A stretch of 64,000 nt of DNA, from assembly GCA_027574665.1 (NCBI GenBank), contig CM050650.1, positions 53,303,304-53,367,303 of the forward strand, given 5' to 3'. Both the position numbers and the translations under genes were made by a program. Under the pieces are notes generated by a model, which made no database searches, was not told the DNA's origin, and worked only from the letters and a program-made list of their open reading frames with translations. Source of the stretch: Rhynochetos jubatus. Its lineage: Eukaryota > Chordata > Aves > Eurypygiformes > Rhynochetidae. Position 1 is the first letter of the stretch. Each line of letters starts with the position of its first letter. Shown here piece after piece: positions 15,346 through 30,199 of this stretch.

Positions 15346-15370
15346 TTTTTTTTTTTTTTTTTTTTTTTTT
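15346..15370. repeat. T25 homopolymer
   Basis: An uninterrupted run of 25 T. Read on the minus strand it would be a poly(A) tail, but the sequence that would precede it (15371 onward on +) has no AATAAA or ATTAAA equivalent in the expected place and no recognisable mRNA body. It is best treated as a simple repeat and a likely length-polymorphic or sequencing-error-prone site. Confidence 0.85.
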
Positions 15371-18300
15371 GCAACATTTTCTAAATGTTCTGAAGCAATC
15401 TCTTTTTTTCTTTTACATGAGAGTAGGAAAGATAAGAGACCAACTAATGAAAACAGAAGAGGAAAACAAAAAGTAACAAAATAAATTAAAAGCATTTACA
15501 TGGCCCAGTATTGTGGTTATGATCCAAATACACAGATTACATGTATCTGACCCTATTCCTGATCGAAAACTCTGGATTTTCAGTAGCACTAAGAGAAAAA
15601 TTTTGAAATAATAACACTATTTGGGAGTGGCAAAATGGCATCTTGGTGTGGAGTTACTGGAGCTGGATGGGGAGAATGAGGGAAGTAGGCAGTAGGAGTG
15701 CAACTTTTCTCACTGGGGTAAGAGGACTGCAAGGGGGAAGAGGGGAACTGGAAGAAGAGCATTTGGAACATGCAGGAAAGCATCTAGTGGCTCAGTGTGT
15801 GGCTTTTGGACTTCACATATTTTATTTACTTGGCTAGTGGTCTTTGAGGGATAGCCCATTTACTATGGTAGACAGATAACCTGCTGTTGCTGAACAGGCA
15901 GGTATTGTAGCTAGTTCCTAGGAGGAAAGTCACCAAGCAGTTGGCTGCTGGAGTCCTAACCACTATGGATTTCTAAACAGTGCTGTCTAAGTAATGAAGA
16001 AGCCTGAGCATAATTAAGACAGTACACAAGTAAGGTGAAAAAAAGAAACATAAAGAAAAGGAAAGGTCCAGAAATTGCTCTGAAAACATCCATTGTCCTG
16101 AGACTAACAGTAATATGGGCCTTTCATTAAGAGAGGTGTCAATGGAAGTTCATATTGTCTAGATGTATGCACTCACACCTTTTTATTCAGAGCATCAATT
16201 TGAGCTGAGAAAGAATGAATCATATCTCGTAAAGGAAGCTATGCCAGTGGCCAACAAAAATGTGTCTTGTACTGAAGAAAGTCACTATCCTGCAGTCATC
16301 AGGCTATTATCAGCTACTAACTTTGGAAACTTACGTACATTTAAGACTAGATTTTTAAAGAAAGTAAGGGCAGGACCATAGATGCTCATCAGCATCATGC
16401 AAGTACTAGTGTGAAAGGTCAGAGCTCAGTCACTACTTACCCTCCCAGATACCTAGAGTAGAGCTGCAGTGCACAAGGAGAGGAGTATGTTGCTGTCTGA
16501 ACTTCTGTCCAATGAGCTGGTATGACAATATGGTGTAGCACATGTGCCAGCATGTTAGTTTAGCCTCAGGAAGCAGTCTGGCTGTGAAAGGAAGCCAGTG
16601 TGCATGAACTAATAAGCTTTACGTCTCAGTAAGCCTAATGAGCTTGGGATGACACTGTGCTGATATGACTGTAGTGCGGACCATGCTCTTCTTTGCACTA
16701 CGGACATATCCTTTTTCTCCATCTGCTGGTATCTGCTAGCAGCTTAAATGCTGCTTCCACCTCCGAGTTCGCAAGCTGCTCAGAGACTTAGCTCAACTCA
16801 CAGCCCTGAAGATGCTAAAGGATTTTAAGTTAGTAGCGAGAGCAGCTTGAAGCATTTTTCAGGTCATATCTGATACCTGTGTCATCTCCCATACCCTTGT
16901 ATTTTGGCACAACGCCTTATTCTGGGATCTGACACTTGATGCAAATATGACAGCACTCCAGTGTCATGTAGCTCTGGGTAGGAATATGGGCAAATGCCAT
17001 TAATAAGCAGATGTACCAAGACTTGCCCCAAGAATGCATGTCTTGACATGTGGATGCTGAAAGGGAGGGATAAGACTGTAATCTTGAGAACTGCACCTGG
17101 GAGGTGTTTAGGATTATGATTACTGACTCTTTGCTTACTTTTCCTCTCCACGTAGCTGCCCAAGTAATCTAGTCTGTTCAAGGCAAAGTCAGCTTCAGGG
17201 ACTAGAAATACCTGCATTATCTTTTATCAGTTCTCACCCAGGAACCAGTAGCTTACAGTTGAGCAACCTCTTGAATTGCCTCCTAATGCAACAGGCCATG
17301 TTTGTTTGAGGGCTGTGCCCTCAAAGGTTGGCCTTAAACCACTGGCACTTTGCACTGAAATGCAGGGAAGGAGAAATACTCACAATTCAGTCTCACCTGG
17401 GAGGCCACAACAAAAAGCTGAAGGGAGGTCCCTGCACCTTCCAGGAAAGGTCTTTCCCTGCCTGTGGGACTACTTGCTGCCTTCTGTTATAGGACAAACA
17501 TGGAGGAGCAACATGATTAAGTGCTTGCAGCAAGGTAGCCATTTCAGTTAAGAGTTTATGCAGCTAAGGCTACCATTTGAGAATACACTGTGCAGAAGCA
17601 GCACTGAAAAACCATTGACACAGTCAAAAACACCTGAGAATTACTTTAGGCTATACCAAATCCTGCAAGCACAGGTTATCTTAGAATATGCTAAACATAT
17701 ATTTGGTTGTAAGTAACATTTACATGACTTCTATATTAGTGGGTAAGCTGAAAATATTTTAAGATGCTTTCGGAAGAGGTCTGGATGCAGCTGCCAGGGG
17801 GTGGGAGGGCAGTATGGCTCTCATCAATCCACAGCTGAGAGGCACAGTTAGCACAGTGTATCACCATGAGGTATCACACGTAAGGCAAGAGGAATTCAAC
17901 TTCTGATCACAGGCCCCTAAAGACTCAGAGATATGATCCAAATTTACCACAACGTAACAAATTACTCCACTGAGTCGTTCCTGTATTTGCTCCTCATGCA
18001 AGTTACTGTTGGTTAAAATTCACTTCAACTTTATTCTTTGAGGCATAGGCTGAGGGACTTCACCACTCTTTGTCACTGCTTTGAGTGACGCACAACCCAT
18101 CCCCACTAAGTCAATGAGATTTACAAGTTCTGCATGTGTCCTAGCTTTCCTAAGATTTACATAATTAGATTCTTAGATTTAAGATCAGTAGGGAAGTACA
18201 GAATGATTAAGATCTAATGAATTTAATTCAGCCATGGCTTCTTACTTGGCAGATTAGGCAAGTAACCCGTCCTGTGCACTGTATAGGAGTCTAACCAGCA

Positions 18301-21300
18301 CGGTACTTGCTAAAGTCCATCAGGAACCAGGCAGCTTAGTGGAGAGGTGTTGCCCCACTCAGACAGGCAGTCTTTTAAAGATCTAAAAATCTGACCCTAT
18401 GCTTCCTGCCTCCTAAAGAACACGTGTGGTAGTGCAGGCAGCCATTTCTAAGACTTGTTTTTTAAAGGCACTTACAATATCAAGAACTGGCATAACTGGT
18501 TGTCTGTAGGCAAGAGCACAGCATGCATGAGCTTCCACTGTAGGCAGTCTCGGGCATTACCCGAGTAGCAAGAGTACCTAACATACTGCGGGCATGAAAT
18601 GTACTGATGTACTGTCAATATGGAGCAGTTAAGAAGAGGACCTCATGCCAATTTTGCATCTCAATTACCTTCAGAGAAGGAAGAGAGCTCAGCAGGAGGT
18701 CTACACTGCTCCCAGAAGGCTGAATGTGGATCAGATGCAGATCAGAAGCAGTATCACAATGTTAACATGCAACATGTGCTCAGGATGACATATGCTTCTT
18801 TCTAGCAGAGATTTGCAGCTTGGGTACAACGCCATGCTAACATGGCTACGTGATTTTCAGAGAACTTGGAGTACAGGCAAAAGTCATTTGAGTACATCTA
18901 TACCTGCCACATAGCCACACGGACAAGAAGGCATCTAAATTTAGTTTTTAAATTTTCGTTGCAGCTATATAAAATTACTTTGCAGCTGCATTGTTTCATT
19001 AAAGAGAAAGACAGCATCTGCTTTGAACAGAGCAGGAAGAAAGCTTTGCTGGCTAGACCAGCTTAAAAACCTGAAAGTGGCTTTTGAAGCCTGTTCTTGC
19101 CTTTGAGGAAGCCATATGCATTCCAAAATGCAGGTAATTGTCTGATAGGCAATTACAAGGTTTTGATTTATTCACTTTCACAAGGGAGAAGATTTGAATA
19201 CAAATATAAATATTGCCAAAGCAGATTGTATAAATGGTGGTCTTCTTATGTAACCCTGGATATGTGTCATGGGCGAGCATTTCTATAAATTCAGCAAGTT
19301 TCCTTCATTAAGTACAGATTAATTCTAGCTGATCTCTAGCTTCAGCTGCTTCTGGTCCAACTGAAAATGAGTCTGCAAAAATGTGTATTTTCTCATGTCA
19401 GTTTGAAAGCTTCTGAACCATTGATCAAACAAATTTGGAAGATTCTTGAAACATTCAGCAAAGGGAAAACAATCACGTGTATTTCTTGAGCATAAATTGG
19501 CAAGAGGGAAAGGTCATTCTATTGACAGGCTGCAAACAAAGGGCACTTTTTTTCTGGCAGCTGCAAACAAAAGTCACCATTGCCTCAGAAGTGTAATATT
19601 TGAGAGCTTGAAATGTATTTTTACAGCAGGCAAAAGTCAAAAGTGGCCCAGCTATATTTACTATATGTCCAGTACATATAAGATGTCTCCTGTGCCTACT
19701 GTCCCCACTTTTCCTGCCTTGACATCTCCCACAAGAATGGTGCAGCCCCTGCTAAGTAAAACTGAGAGAAGAAAACAACAAATTGCTCAATACTTTTAAT
19801 CTGTTGCCTTCCACTGTCTAACTGTTATGGTAACCAACCCCATAAGGTAAGAATTGGAGGCTGCTAACAAAATTGTCAATGGTAGTCCTCTGAAATAATG
19901 ATATTTACAAACAAGACATAGTTTGGAGAAATGGAGCTAATAACACATCTTACAGCCATTGCTTTAGGCTAAAGCACTGATGAATGCAACACTATATCCA
20001 TTGGCATTTAGACTATTCTCCTTATGGACACATGCATGAAAAAAGAATATGTCATCTTAAAGTCTGCTCAAGACAAACCACTTATAATTTTATGGTAAGA
20101 ATGGTTTTGGTGCCTATAATTTGTGTATGTCATAGGCATATAATGCTGGTTGATATTTTTACGGTTCTAATTAGTCTTGGCAATAGCCTGTGGTAAAATC
20201 ATTGCCTACGTTTACTTAGATCACTGTTGCTTTTACATTGCATAAGTTAAAAACAAACTTAATATTTTCTGTGCAGTAGCATTAAAAAATAATTATTGGG
20301 AAGGATTAGCTTTTGCTATTTTAGCAGAAAATTTGAGCATGTTTGGATTCTTTCCCATAAGTGGAACAGACACTCAAACTTTCAGTTTTTGCAACAGCCT
20401 AATACTAATGCTTATTTGCTAGGTTCAGATTTTGGGTTTCATTTAATATGTAGTTCTTTTCTGTTCTGCTACATCACATGGGGCATCAACTGTGTTCTCT
20501 GCTTTTAGTCAGCTACATCACATCACATTTCATACATTGTATTTCTTAGTTTTTTCACCGATCCAACAAGATAATGGGAAAGTGAACCAGATTCTACATT
20601 GCCAATAATCAAAATACTTATTCCATTTTCCTTATGTACTCTATGATTAGAGGCAAACCAGCTATTTCTAATATTCTTAAGGTGCTAGAGGGGTGGTCCA
20701 TTATCATGATATGTGTCAGTAAAACACCAATTTTGGTTTTCACATCTTAGAACTACTATGCTTTTGCTGCCAATTAGAAAAATCTTTTTTTATCTATAAA
20801 CTTGCCAAACTTTAGAAAAAAAGCAGTCAATAAGCATGAAATTCTAATTTTCAGAACAGAATCAACAAACTTGAACACAAGCATTGTAAATGCAATATTA
20901 AAAATATGTCATTTGTCACTTGAATATCAAGAGGCATCAATTTTGTAAAGTTCATGTTGTCTGTTTAAGTGCATCCTCTTAATATTTTGTGTAAGAAATG
21001 GAAGTTTCCTCATACAAACAGATTTCTTTTTGATATTATTCTACTTTGTACATACTGCAAAGTACAATTTAGAGTGCAGAGACTGCAATAACTACTACAC
21101 TGGTCTGTTGGTATATTTAGGAAAGTGAAACAGGTAAACACAGATCTGGGAGGATGTTCATGCCTTAAAACTCACTAATTTCCTTACCTGAAGCAAGACC
21201 AAATTGAGGAAACTAAAGTCTTTTTTTCATATTATGAGAAAGTTGGCTGTAAAATTGGTCCTACCCATAAAACTCCTGAGATTCTTTAACTGGGCAAGAT

Positions 21301-22508
21301 ATTGAAGACCCAGTCCAGCTTAAAGTTAATACATCATTTGTCACACACAATTTCTATTACAAATTTCTGACCTACATCATTATGCACCATCTCGACATCA
21401 TTAAGTGTGTTCTTCATGGCTGACTAAAGTTAGCAGAGATACACCAATAATCAGAGAGATATTACTGCTGAGAATTGTTAATGCCTCTTTTCATAAGGAC
21501 AAGATGCTGACCATGCTTAAGCATGCAATGATTATATCTTCTTCCCAGCTATCTTTGGATACCAACAGATTAGCAAATTATTGTCCTGCCTGGCACCTGT
21601 TCCCTTTAGAGAGCTATCTCAAATGCTGTTAGGTGGCTAAGTATGGACACATGCAGTGACTTCATTTTATTTTATCTTAATCAGACTGTACAGACTAACA
21701 GAGTATTAGGTTTGATGGAAAGTCTCCTCACAGCAAGAATCAGAAGTAATTGTCTTGATTTTTTGGGTCTTCTCACCATTGACCATAATGTATTTCTGGC
21801 CTATACAGATGTATTTCGGGGTTTTCACTTTGATAGGGGATTCCAGACTGCTAGAGAATTGATTTGTTCCTTGAACCCCTTCCAGAAGAACTGACTGTAC
21901 TCTCTTTTGACCCTTCTCATGTTTGGTGAGTTATACAAAAAACTCAAAGAGATTCCTGTTTTCAGAGTGAATTTAACATCTCCAGTGCGGTTTCATTAAA
22001 CACAAATTCTTCATTTCTCATTCCTTTGCCAGATCAGACAGCAAGGGACAGCTTAGTCCAGGAGTGAAGTTTGGTGGTAGAAGGGCATTTGGTGAAGGAG
22101 ATAGAAGTTTTTTCTGCCCTGTTTTTGGACAACATATTAGCTTTTACCTCCACACTGAGTTTTACTTGCAGGCTGTAAAGGGACTTGCTTTTAGATGTAT
22201 ATCTTGAGGATGACTGAAGCCCTGGGCAGCCTGCAACCACTGCAGGGCAGCTGGAGGTCTCCCCAGCACAACTCCAGTGAATTTTTCAGAGCCAGCTGCA
22301 GACTTCAGTCAACGTGTGTCAAACACCAAGCTTTCTCTCTCCCCAATTAGGGATTTTATAGAGTTCCTGCCACTCTAGTGTCTGAGCAATTATGGAGTTA
22401 CTCCTGATTCATGTCAATGTTGAATTTATTCATACCCGGTGGCAGGAATTTCTCACCTGAGTGATCCTACCGTTGGGATGTGCTGCCCTTAAAGGCCTGA
22501 ATCTCATA

Positions 22509-22530
22509 CCCTCGAGGGCATGATGCCCTC
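22509..22530. repeat. Overlapping perfect inverted repeats
   Basis: A 10-bp palindrome CCCTCGAGGG (22509-22518) shares its right half with a second inverted repeat, GAGGGCAT-G-ATGCCCTC (22514-22530). The GAGGG segment can therefore pair with the CCCTC on either side. No gene or known site adjoins it; it may be chance. Confidence 0.6.
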
Positions 22531-25500
22531 ATTTTTCAGATTAGCATTTGATCCACTCTTTTCCTTCTTGTTTTGATTTTTAATCTCTACAATGAAAACA
22601 TTCACCAAACCCAATGTTCATAAATTAGATTTAAAAAGAATATATATATCTATAATTCTATATATACACAATGATAGCATTTGCATTCTTTGAAACAATA
22701 ATTCAAGAGTGAATTATTGAATTTCGTTGCAATGTTTTGGGGTAAAAAACACTGTGATAACATGAAAACTTGTAAGTGAAAAAACCAGTCCAGTGTTCAC
22801 TCTTACAGCTTAACACAGCTGAAAAACAGGCACAGAGTATTAAAATAATGTACATGAGTGGTCATGTTAAGTCTATAATAGAGTGAAGATTATTTTCTAA
22901 AGAACCAAATGCACATGCAGTGTTCTTTTAAAAGGCTCTTTGAGTTAGAAGTGCACATCCTCCATAACTCCCTTCAACCCTGAAACACTGTAAATGTTTC
23001 ATAGAAGAAGCAGTTTCTTTGTACTCAGGGAAAATTTCATACAGATATCCAGGCATGTTTTCTGCTTGAATTTCAAGTGTCTTCTAGGACTCTTGTCCAA
23101 ATATTGATAAGCTTTTAAATGTCAGATACTATATTTGTCAAATGTATATAAAGTTTAACAGGGTTTCTTAAACACATACAAACAATACAGGGAATTTTTC
23201 TTATTTATATTACTTATGAAGTGACGATCTTCCCATAAATATTGTTTTGAGGTGGGAAATGCTTGTTCCAAGATATGAATGGAAATTTCAGAATTCAGAG
23301 AATCATTTCAGGAACAGAAAGGCTTCTGCACAAAGGTTCAGTCTCTGCTAACAATGAAGTGAGATGCTTATAAATATTGTAAACAGAAAGAAACTCAGTC
23401 ATAAGTAAAAAGATATCACAAGAGAAATAAATGCAACCTTAGTTGGGAGAACAGCAGTTTACCAATGGAATTAAATCAGTTGTCCATATAATCCTGTTTC
23501 TGATAGCGGGAAATGCTTGATAGTTACAGGAAGTTAGAAAAAACTCCAAAATTAAGAAAAACAACTTCTCTCTCTGTACAGGAAATTCCATTCTTACTCC
23601 AGCTAAATTCTGAATGATTTACCCATGAATGTCTATATGCAATATTTTTCAAAGCTGTCAGCTAATTATCAGTGAATGTTCTTATTAATCATCTAAGTAT
23701 ATTTTAAAATGTTTCAAAGCTCTTGGCTGACTAATATTTTTGCCTTGAATTCCAACACTTCATTTTGTATAGTATAAGAGACATTCCCTTGTGTTAATTT
23801 TCAGTTTGTTGAGTCTTAGTTAAATATTTGTCATGTTTTCTTGAATAACCAAGTATAAAGTAGACTCATACCTGTCTCACAACCCCTCATAACCTTCTCT
23901 TTTTCACTATTTTTTGTATCTAACTGATGAGTTATTAATCCTTCTCTTTCCTGAATGATGTAGACCTACCCTACAACATCTTATAGTTTTCCTAAACAGG
24001 TCAGACTCTTCTTACCTATTTCCATTTTACAATAATGTTTAGAATGAAAAAATTCAATCTCAATTCAATATGCCATTAGTATCTTTTTAAAAATACATTC
24101 TATTTGTTGTGCACAGTAACAATTTATTTGTTTATTACCAACCACAGGTTCTCCCTGAGCTGTCTACAGGCATGGTTTTGGTAATTTAAGACCTGAAAAT
24201 AAATATTCATATCTATATTTGAAATTTTTCCAGTTTATCTATTATTTTGTAAGTATTTTATTTTTCTGGTCATATGACTCAGCTTTGTGAAGTCTTCTGA
24301 CTAATTCTCTCACCTAGATGTCATTAAAAATCTTTTCCAGATTATTAATAAAAAAATATCAGTACACACATTAAGCATATCTTGGAATATTCTGATAGCA
24401 TTATTATTGGTTTTAATTTACTTCTTATTTCTGTCTCTTTTCACTTTCATTTTTGGCTTTTACGCAGGTCTAGCCAATGACTTTTTTTTATGTAATAGCT
24501 GTTCAGATGGATGTCATTAAAGACTAAATAAGACAAACCAAGACTTCTATAGTTCCTTTGACAATCTATAGATCACTAAAACATTAAAAATAGTAATGCT
24601 AGGGTTTATTATGCTTTTATTTGGCCTTCTTTTCCCCTCTTATAATGGTAAAGTACATGCATCTTCATCCTGAGGCTGTTCTCAGCACCCCTGAGAATGT
24701 AAAGGAAGCAAATAGTCTTAGAGTAACCTCAGACACTTAAAATAATTCTTACATGTACAAAAATACTTCAGAAAAGAAACAGTGCTGCTCTTTTCTTTCA
24801 AAACAATATTCTGTGATCTTTAAAACTTCTGTGCATAAGGTATATCAATTCAGATCCATTATTTTCATTTTTATTCGGATTTTTTTGGGGTACGTTGTTT
24901 GCTGTGTGGTGGGAAGGAAAAGAAGTTCATATCCTATGAGAAAAGTAATAAATTATATATGATAAGAAACATGAAGAACTCTTCCCCCCACCACCACCCC
25001 TTTTAAGCCTAACTTAGGTTGCAAGGAACTAATAGGACTTTCTGAGAGACTCAGCTTTGAAAAATGCTTTCAGAAACTTTATGTATATGCAAGTAGGGCA
25101 GCACAGAAGAAAAAAAGGAGACCCTCCCAAGCAAATAGTAAAAGTCAGGAATTAGAAATTCCATCAGAAATTAATTTAGATATGTAGGAAGGAACAGGAT
25201 CTTATACAATTTTAATATGCTGATAAAAGGCTTGAAGTTGAGGTAATAACAGATGAAGAGTAAGTAGGGTTAAAAAGAGAGAATGATAGAATGGTAAATG
25301 ATGGGCAAGGATGGTAACTTGTGTTGCTGTGTTTTGGGGGAAAAAAATGTGTGAAAAGATGATTTTAAAGAAGCCGAAGATATTGCATTAGTTGTTATGG
25401 GATGAGGATCTGAGAAAGGAACACACCCTTGAGGAGCAAAATCCTTGTGATACTGAGGAAGAAGATGAAATAAAATTGGACCTGGCCTTGTTGTGGTGAG

Positions 25501-27360
25501 GGAGCGGGGAGAAAATCCAAATACACTACTTTTAGTGCTGGTGATGCAAGTTGTTTGATATGTATGAATGTTATAGAAGACCAAAGGATCTGATTCTCTT
25601 TGTGTAACTGAAGGCAAACTAGGGGATACCCAAGAAATAGTTAAGAGATGGGTCCAGGTCTTTGGTGAAGAGTGACAGGCTCAGAGATCAGCATGAAGAC
25701 ATAGTAGCTACAAATGTGATGAGATAGGTCACAGGAAACCGTAAGTTCAAAGTTCCTTCAGGATATGCCAGAATAAAGTGTGAAGGACAATGGATCACAT
25801 GAGGAGGCAGCCAGGATGGAGAAAAGCTGAGTATGTAATATCTGATACTGTTCCAAATGATTACCTGACATCTGGTGGTGTAGAAAGCAAATATTTTTGA
25901 AAATTTTGTTACCCCATTACTGGAAGGTTCTCAGATTTTATGCAAATCATCACAAGAAATTAGTAAAATCTTTTCTGGTTCAAAGATTTTCATAAAATTG
26001 AAAGCAATTTTTTAATACTTTCTGCTTGGATTTCCAAGTATCATATATACCTTTACATTAGAGCAATAAATGAACAGTTCGAGGCATGAGTGTTGAGGAA
26101 ACAATTTTAAAAGAAAAACGCATTAAAATATGGGGACAGAGGGGTTACATTGTCCTTTGCATAGTTCTCACTCATGTAATAGTGTGACAGTTGAGCTCAG
26201 CTGAAGAACGACTCACAGTTCTACATTCAATCAGGCAGGAGCTGAAGGAAAAGTCCTCCACCAAAGGATCTTCAGTCTTGGGTTGTTTCTCTGTTAATCT
26301 ACTGGTGCTGGAAGTCACTGACCACCAGGTCACACTATTTTTACCCAATTGCATGCTCTGTATTATATAAAAGAAATGTCCAACTTGTTCTGATTGTGGA
26401 GGATGTGGTACCTTAACACTGTTTCAAGTTGCATGTTTATATCACAAACACTACACAATGCACATAATTTCTTCAGAAACTAAATATTAGGCAGTGGTAG
26501 ATTACTATCTTTTTCAAAATATGTGAAAAGCAAAGAAGAATCTTGCTTTCCCCTATTTATGGTCTTCCTTGAATTTGTTTAATTTAGGTATTTTCCAGCA
26601 TGAGCATATTTTGCTCCTATTAAAGTTTAGAATGTTTTACTTCCACTGTGCCTGAGTTTCACTGGTTGAACTATCCTACAGTTTTTGGGTAGCAAGACTT
26701 CTGTGGGAAAAGTTTGTTTAAAAAACAGGGATGTTTTTTAAGTATTTACTTACTCTATATTCTTCGAAGAAATGTTCCTCTGTTTTCGTTCTTATGAAAA
26801 GCTTTTCTTCATTGTTTAAACAAAGTTCTATTTTCTCACTAGATTTAATTTAGTTTTGATGAAATATGGATTGTCACAAACATTATCATTTTGTCCTTGA
26901 AGTGTAAGGCACATTTCTTTGATCATATTTTCTCTCACATAAAAACCACGGCAGTGTGTATGTGCAGCCAATTCTGTACCCCAAAGAAAACTACCAAAGG
27001 GAAAAAATATACTGCTCACATAATTTTCCTGAGACACTGAGAGGAAACAAGCTGTGTATGACAGATGAGAGTTACAATGCTGAACACAGAACTGGTGTTC
27101 ACTCAACAGCTACGGTGGTGATAGTGGTAATAAGAGCCTATGCAGAACAGGATAGGATAACAAGATAAACTTAATTACTTAGCTCAAAGATACCGTGCTT
27201 TCAAAAGATGTGAGGAAGAAAGCGTAATTCTTTAGCATTATGTGAACAGTTTTGTGTGCAGTGATTTTTAGAGGCAATGTTAGTTAATGCTTATGTGTTG
27301 CATTTGGGAAGAGTTGACGTTTTATCATAGTGCAGCTCTAAAATGCTTTTTTTCTGGGAA

Positions 27361-27660
27361 GATGCCTTTTCAATACATCTGTCCACAGCTGGACATCTGG
27401 GTCCATCTCCAGCTCCTCACAGCCCTGCCCTGCCACAGGCCCCACTGAGTTGGGCTCACCTGTGGGCTCATGGCCCAGCCCAGCCTTGGCCTGTCCTGCC
27501 TCCAGTGAGGGGCCTGGTGTCTGGCGCAGGGACTGCCTGCTGCCCCTGGCTGCCTGCCCCTGGCTGGGCGTGGGTCAGGCTCTAGCTGCAAGGCCTTGTC
27601 CTGATGGACCACTGTTGGCACCCCCTGATGACCCAGTGAGCCACTGGCCCTCACAGAATA
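27361..27660. other. Isolated GC-rich, CpG-poor block
   Basis: About 300 bases are much richer in G+C than the surrounding AT-rich DNA, yet contain few CpG and many CA/TG dinucleotides, as expected for a methylated and deaminated insertion. It carries a 14-bp tandem pair (27541-27554 and 27555-27568, both starting TGCCCCTGGCTG). Open frames of 80-110 codons exist on both strands because stop codons are rare at this composition, and none resembles a known protein. A weaker GC-rich patch follows at about 27790-27960. Candidate origins are a decayed repeat or a dead CpG island. No family is recognised. Confidence 0.5.
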
Positions 27661-30199
27661 TGTGTCCAACCATCTTTATAATGAAACCATGGCCCTGTGT
27701 TAGTACAGTTTTGTATTCATTAGTTAAGGTGGAGCACTTTTCAAAAGCTGAGCTGCCATTTTTGTCTGAAAAACTTTATAACTGAAGTAAGGGCCACTCA
27801 GCCTCCGCAAGGAGCGGCACGCAGTGTGCTCTGAGGAACAGGACAGGGGGGAGTGGCTGGGGAAAGGGAAGAGGAAAACATCCCCTCAGCCTGGCAAGGA
27901 GGCAGAACTTCACGTACCCTCAGGCTACGCCTGCAGCCTCCCAGGATACCTCCAGACATGCCTAAACATTGTTACAGGCAAGCTATTTGCTTTAGGGGTA
28001 AAATGCAAATCTAATGCAAATTAAACAGCTTTCACTGCAGATCATAATTTAGGCGTAGCTGTATGAAGCAGTACAAACTGTACCAGACACTTGCACAGCT
28101 AAACCAACACAGCTTTGTGTGTTTGTTTCAACTTCCAGTTGCTAAAATGAAGATAATCTCTTTTCGCACATTATCCTGTCTGACTGACTAAAGAGGCAGG
28201 CCTCTGCCCCAACAGTCTTTCTCCCACTGTTTCTCAGAAAGCATCTTTTTGGCCTGATCATCTACATGGTAATGCACTATGAAACAGGGGCATAATCAAT
28301 AAATGTTGGCTATTCCTAATTGGCATGGTGTCCATTCCTTACTAGGATGTTATGGCAGAAGGGATGGTGACTTACAGGGAGGTTTGAAGGGGCAGATATT
28401 AATGACTCCTTGCACACCTTGCCTGAAGTAAAGCTCAAAAACCATGATAATAGATCAAATTGTTGAACTTAATCTCAGCAACAGGTCTAAATTCTGGTCA
28501 GGAAAAGCCCATACATTATAATGCTTGCTGAGCTGATCTAATTAAAGCTTAAAATTTCCTCTAGGCTTTAATTCAATCAGTTACTACATTCCAAAGTTCA
28601 ATTGCCTCAATTAGGGCTTCAAAAAGTAGATTAAGTCATCATTTGGACCTCTAAAGCCTACTCGAGAAGCTCACCAACTAGTATCTTGGGACAGAATCTA
28701 AAAAAAATATGTAAAGAACAGGAAAAATTACAATTGTCAGGCTTAAGGACTTTAATAATTTGGAATCTGTCCTGCATACTCTAGGCTTCTCCTACCCATT
28801 TGCCTTGTTACCCATTTACTTTCTCTGAAACAAGTATTTGCTTTGTTAATTTCAAATTATTCTGTTCTTCTTAAATTGGAGGGCACTAGCATTTTCTTTG
28901 GAAACTCTCAGCTGCCCTTGAATTTAACCTCCTGTTTCACTTAATGGGAGGGAGAGGGGAAGATGCAGAAAGAGGTACTGTTTGCCACGCTTAGACTGAA
29001 GTTAAAACCATATAGAATACTTGTGGTTTTATGGGAAATTGTTTAATTGCTGTGAAATTTGAGATTTTCTCGCACAACTGAGATAATCAGAAAATTTAAA
29101 TATGTATCTGGTATTATTATTTCTGACCTACTGATACAAGACGGGTTTATATTCACAGAAGAATGGTAATATGAATGAAAATAATGTACTAAAAAAAGGC
29201 CTAAAATTAAATTACACATAGTTGCGTTTTGGATCTTCTAGCTTCAACATCATCAAAGGGATTGTCCGCTCACTTGTGTGCTTAGCCTTGCAGTTAATGT
29301 AATTCACTGCTTTAAAGTAAGAAGAAAAAATACCAGTGAAATAGTAGCCATTTTTAACAAAGGCTTAATGTTTCTGTAGTCTAAATGAGTACTTGTCTAG
29401 ATTGTTAAACTACTGTTCAACAGGAATCCCCTTCCAACTAATGCATTGTAATTACAATGACTAATAAAATATGTGAGCTTTTGGGTTTTTTTCTTGTAGG
29501 GGGCAGTCACTTAAAATGACTCATTGATGAAAGATCATGTCTGAAATGCTACACTTCATACAAACTACTGCGTATAAACAGATCACTATATTTGAAAGAC
29601 ATTTTAAAAATTGCAGAACTATAATTCTGTTTTAAGAATGGATAAATTGGTTTTGGCCATTTTAGCTTTAATTCATTTAGTCCAAGAAAATCCTTCTTCA
29701 CTTGGCAGACACTCATACTTCATCTTAATCTGGCTATTTTATAAAGCTTGTGTTGATTTCACTTGTAATATTTTGCTGCCTTTTAATGGAGACAGATTGT
29801 ATTTCAGATTTACTTCACTCCGTTACACAGGTCTTGAAGCGGCATGGTAATAAGAAGCACTTGTATTATGCCTGACCAAATACCATAAAATGTGTATGAT
29901 AAATACATACGAAACTATTCATGATTCAGTAAAGTATCAGCCTATATTTTTCTAGATGGATAAAAGCCTTACATTGTTTAAAGTCTGTTGTGACTGTACT
30001 AGCATTGTGTGTCTGTGGTTTTAATCCTGGCTTAGGCCTACTATTAATGTAAAACTGAGAAAACAGAAATGCAGCACATTGCATGTGAAACTGTAATTTT
30101 ATTTCGTAACAGTGCAAAAAGCAGAGCTTACAGAATCTCCATCTTTGCAGATACGCAAAAATTAGACATGAGCTGACTTTGAAGTTGGATCCAATGTAT
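27661..30199. other. Intergenic DNA, third part
   Basis: AT-rich sequence without a supportable gene or clear repeat. Apart from the moderately GC-rich 27790-27960 patch, nothing stands out. Confidence 0.5.

Larger units (their letters stand above)
9426..27360. other. Intergenic DNA, second part
   Basis: About 18 kb without a supportable gene. I saw no exon of a family I recognise, no tRNA-like cloverleaf and no clear transposon. Composition is AT-rich with scattered simple repeats: a T25 run at 15346-15370, overlapping inverted repeats at 22509-22530 and TA-rich sequence near 22640-22670. Slightly GC-richer patches, for example 11590-11850 and 17280-17480, could be very old repeat remnants, but no family could be assigned. 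Confidence 0.55.

Noticed and set aside
15346..15370. T25 considered as the poly(A) tail of a minus-strand retrocopy
   Set aside because: No polyadenylation signal or mRNA-like sequence on the expected side.
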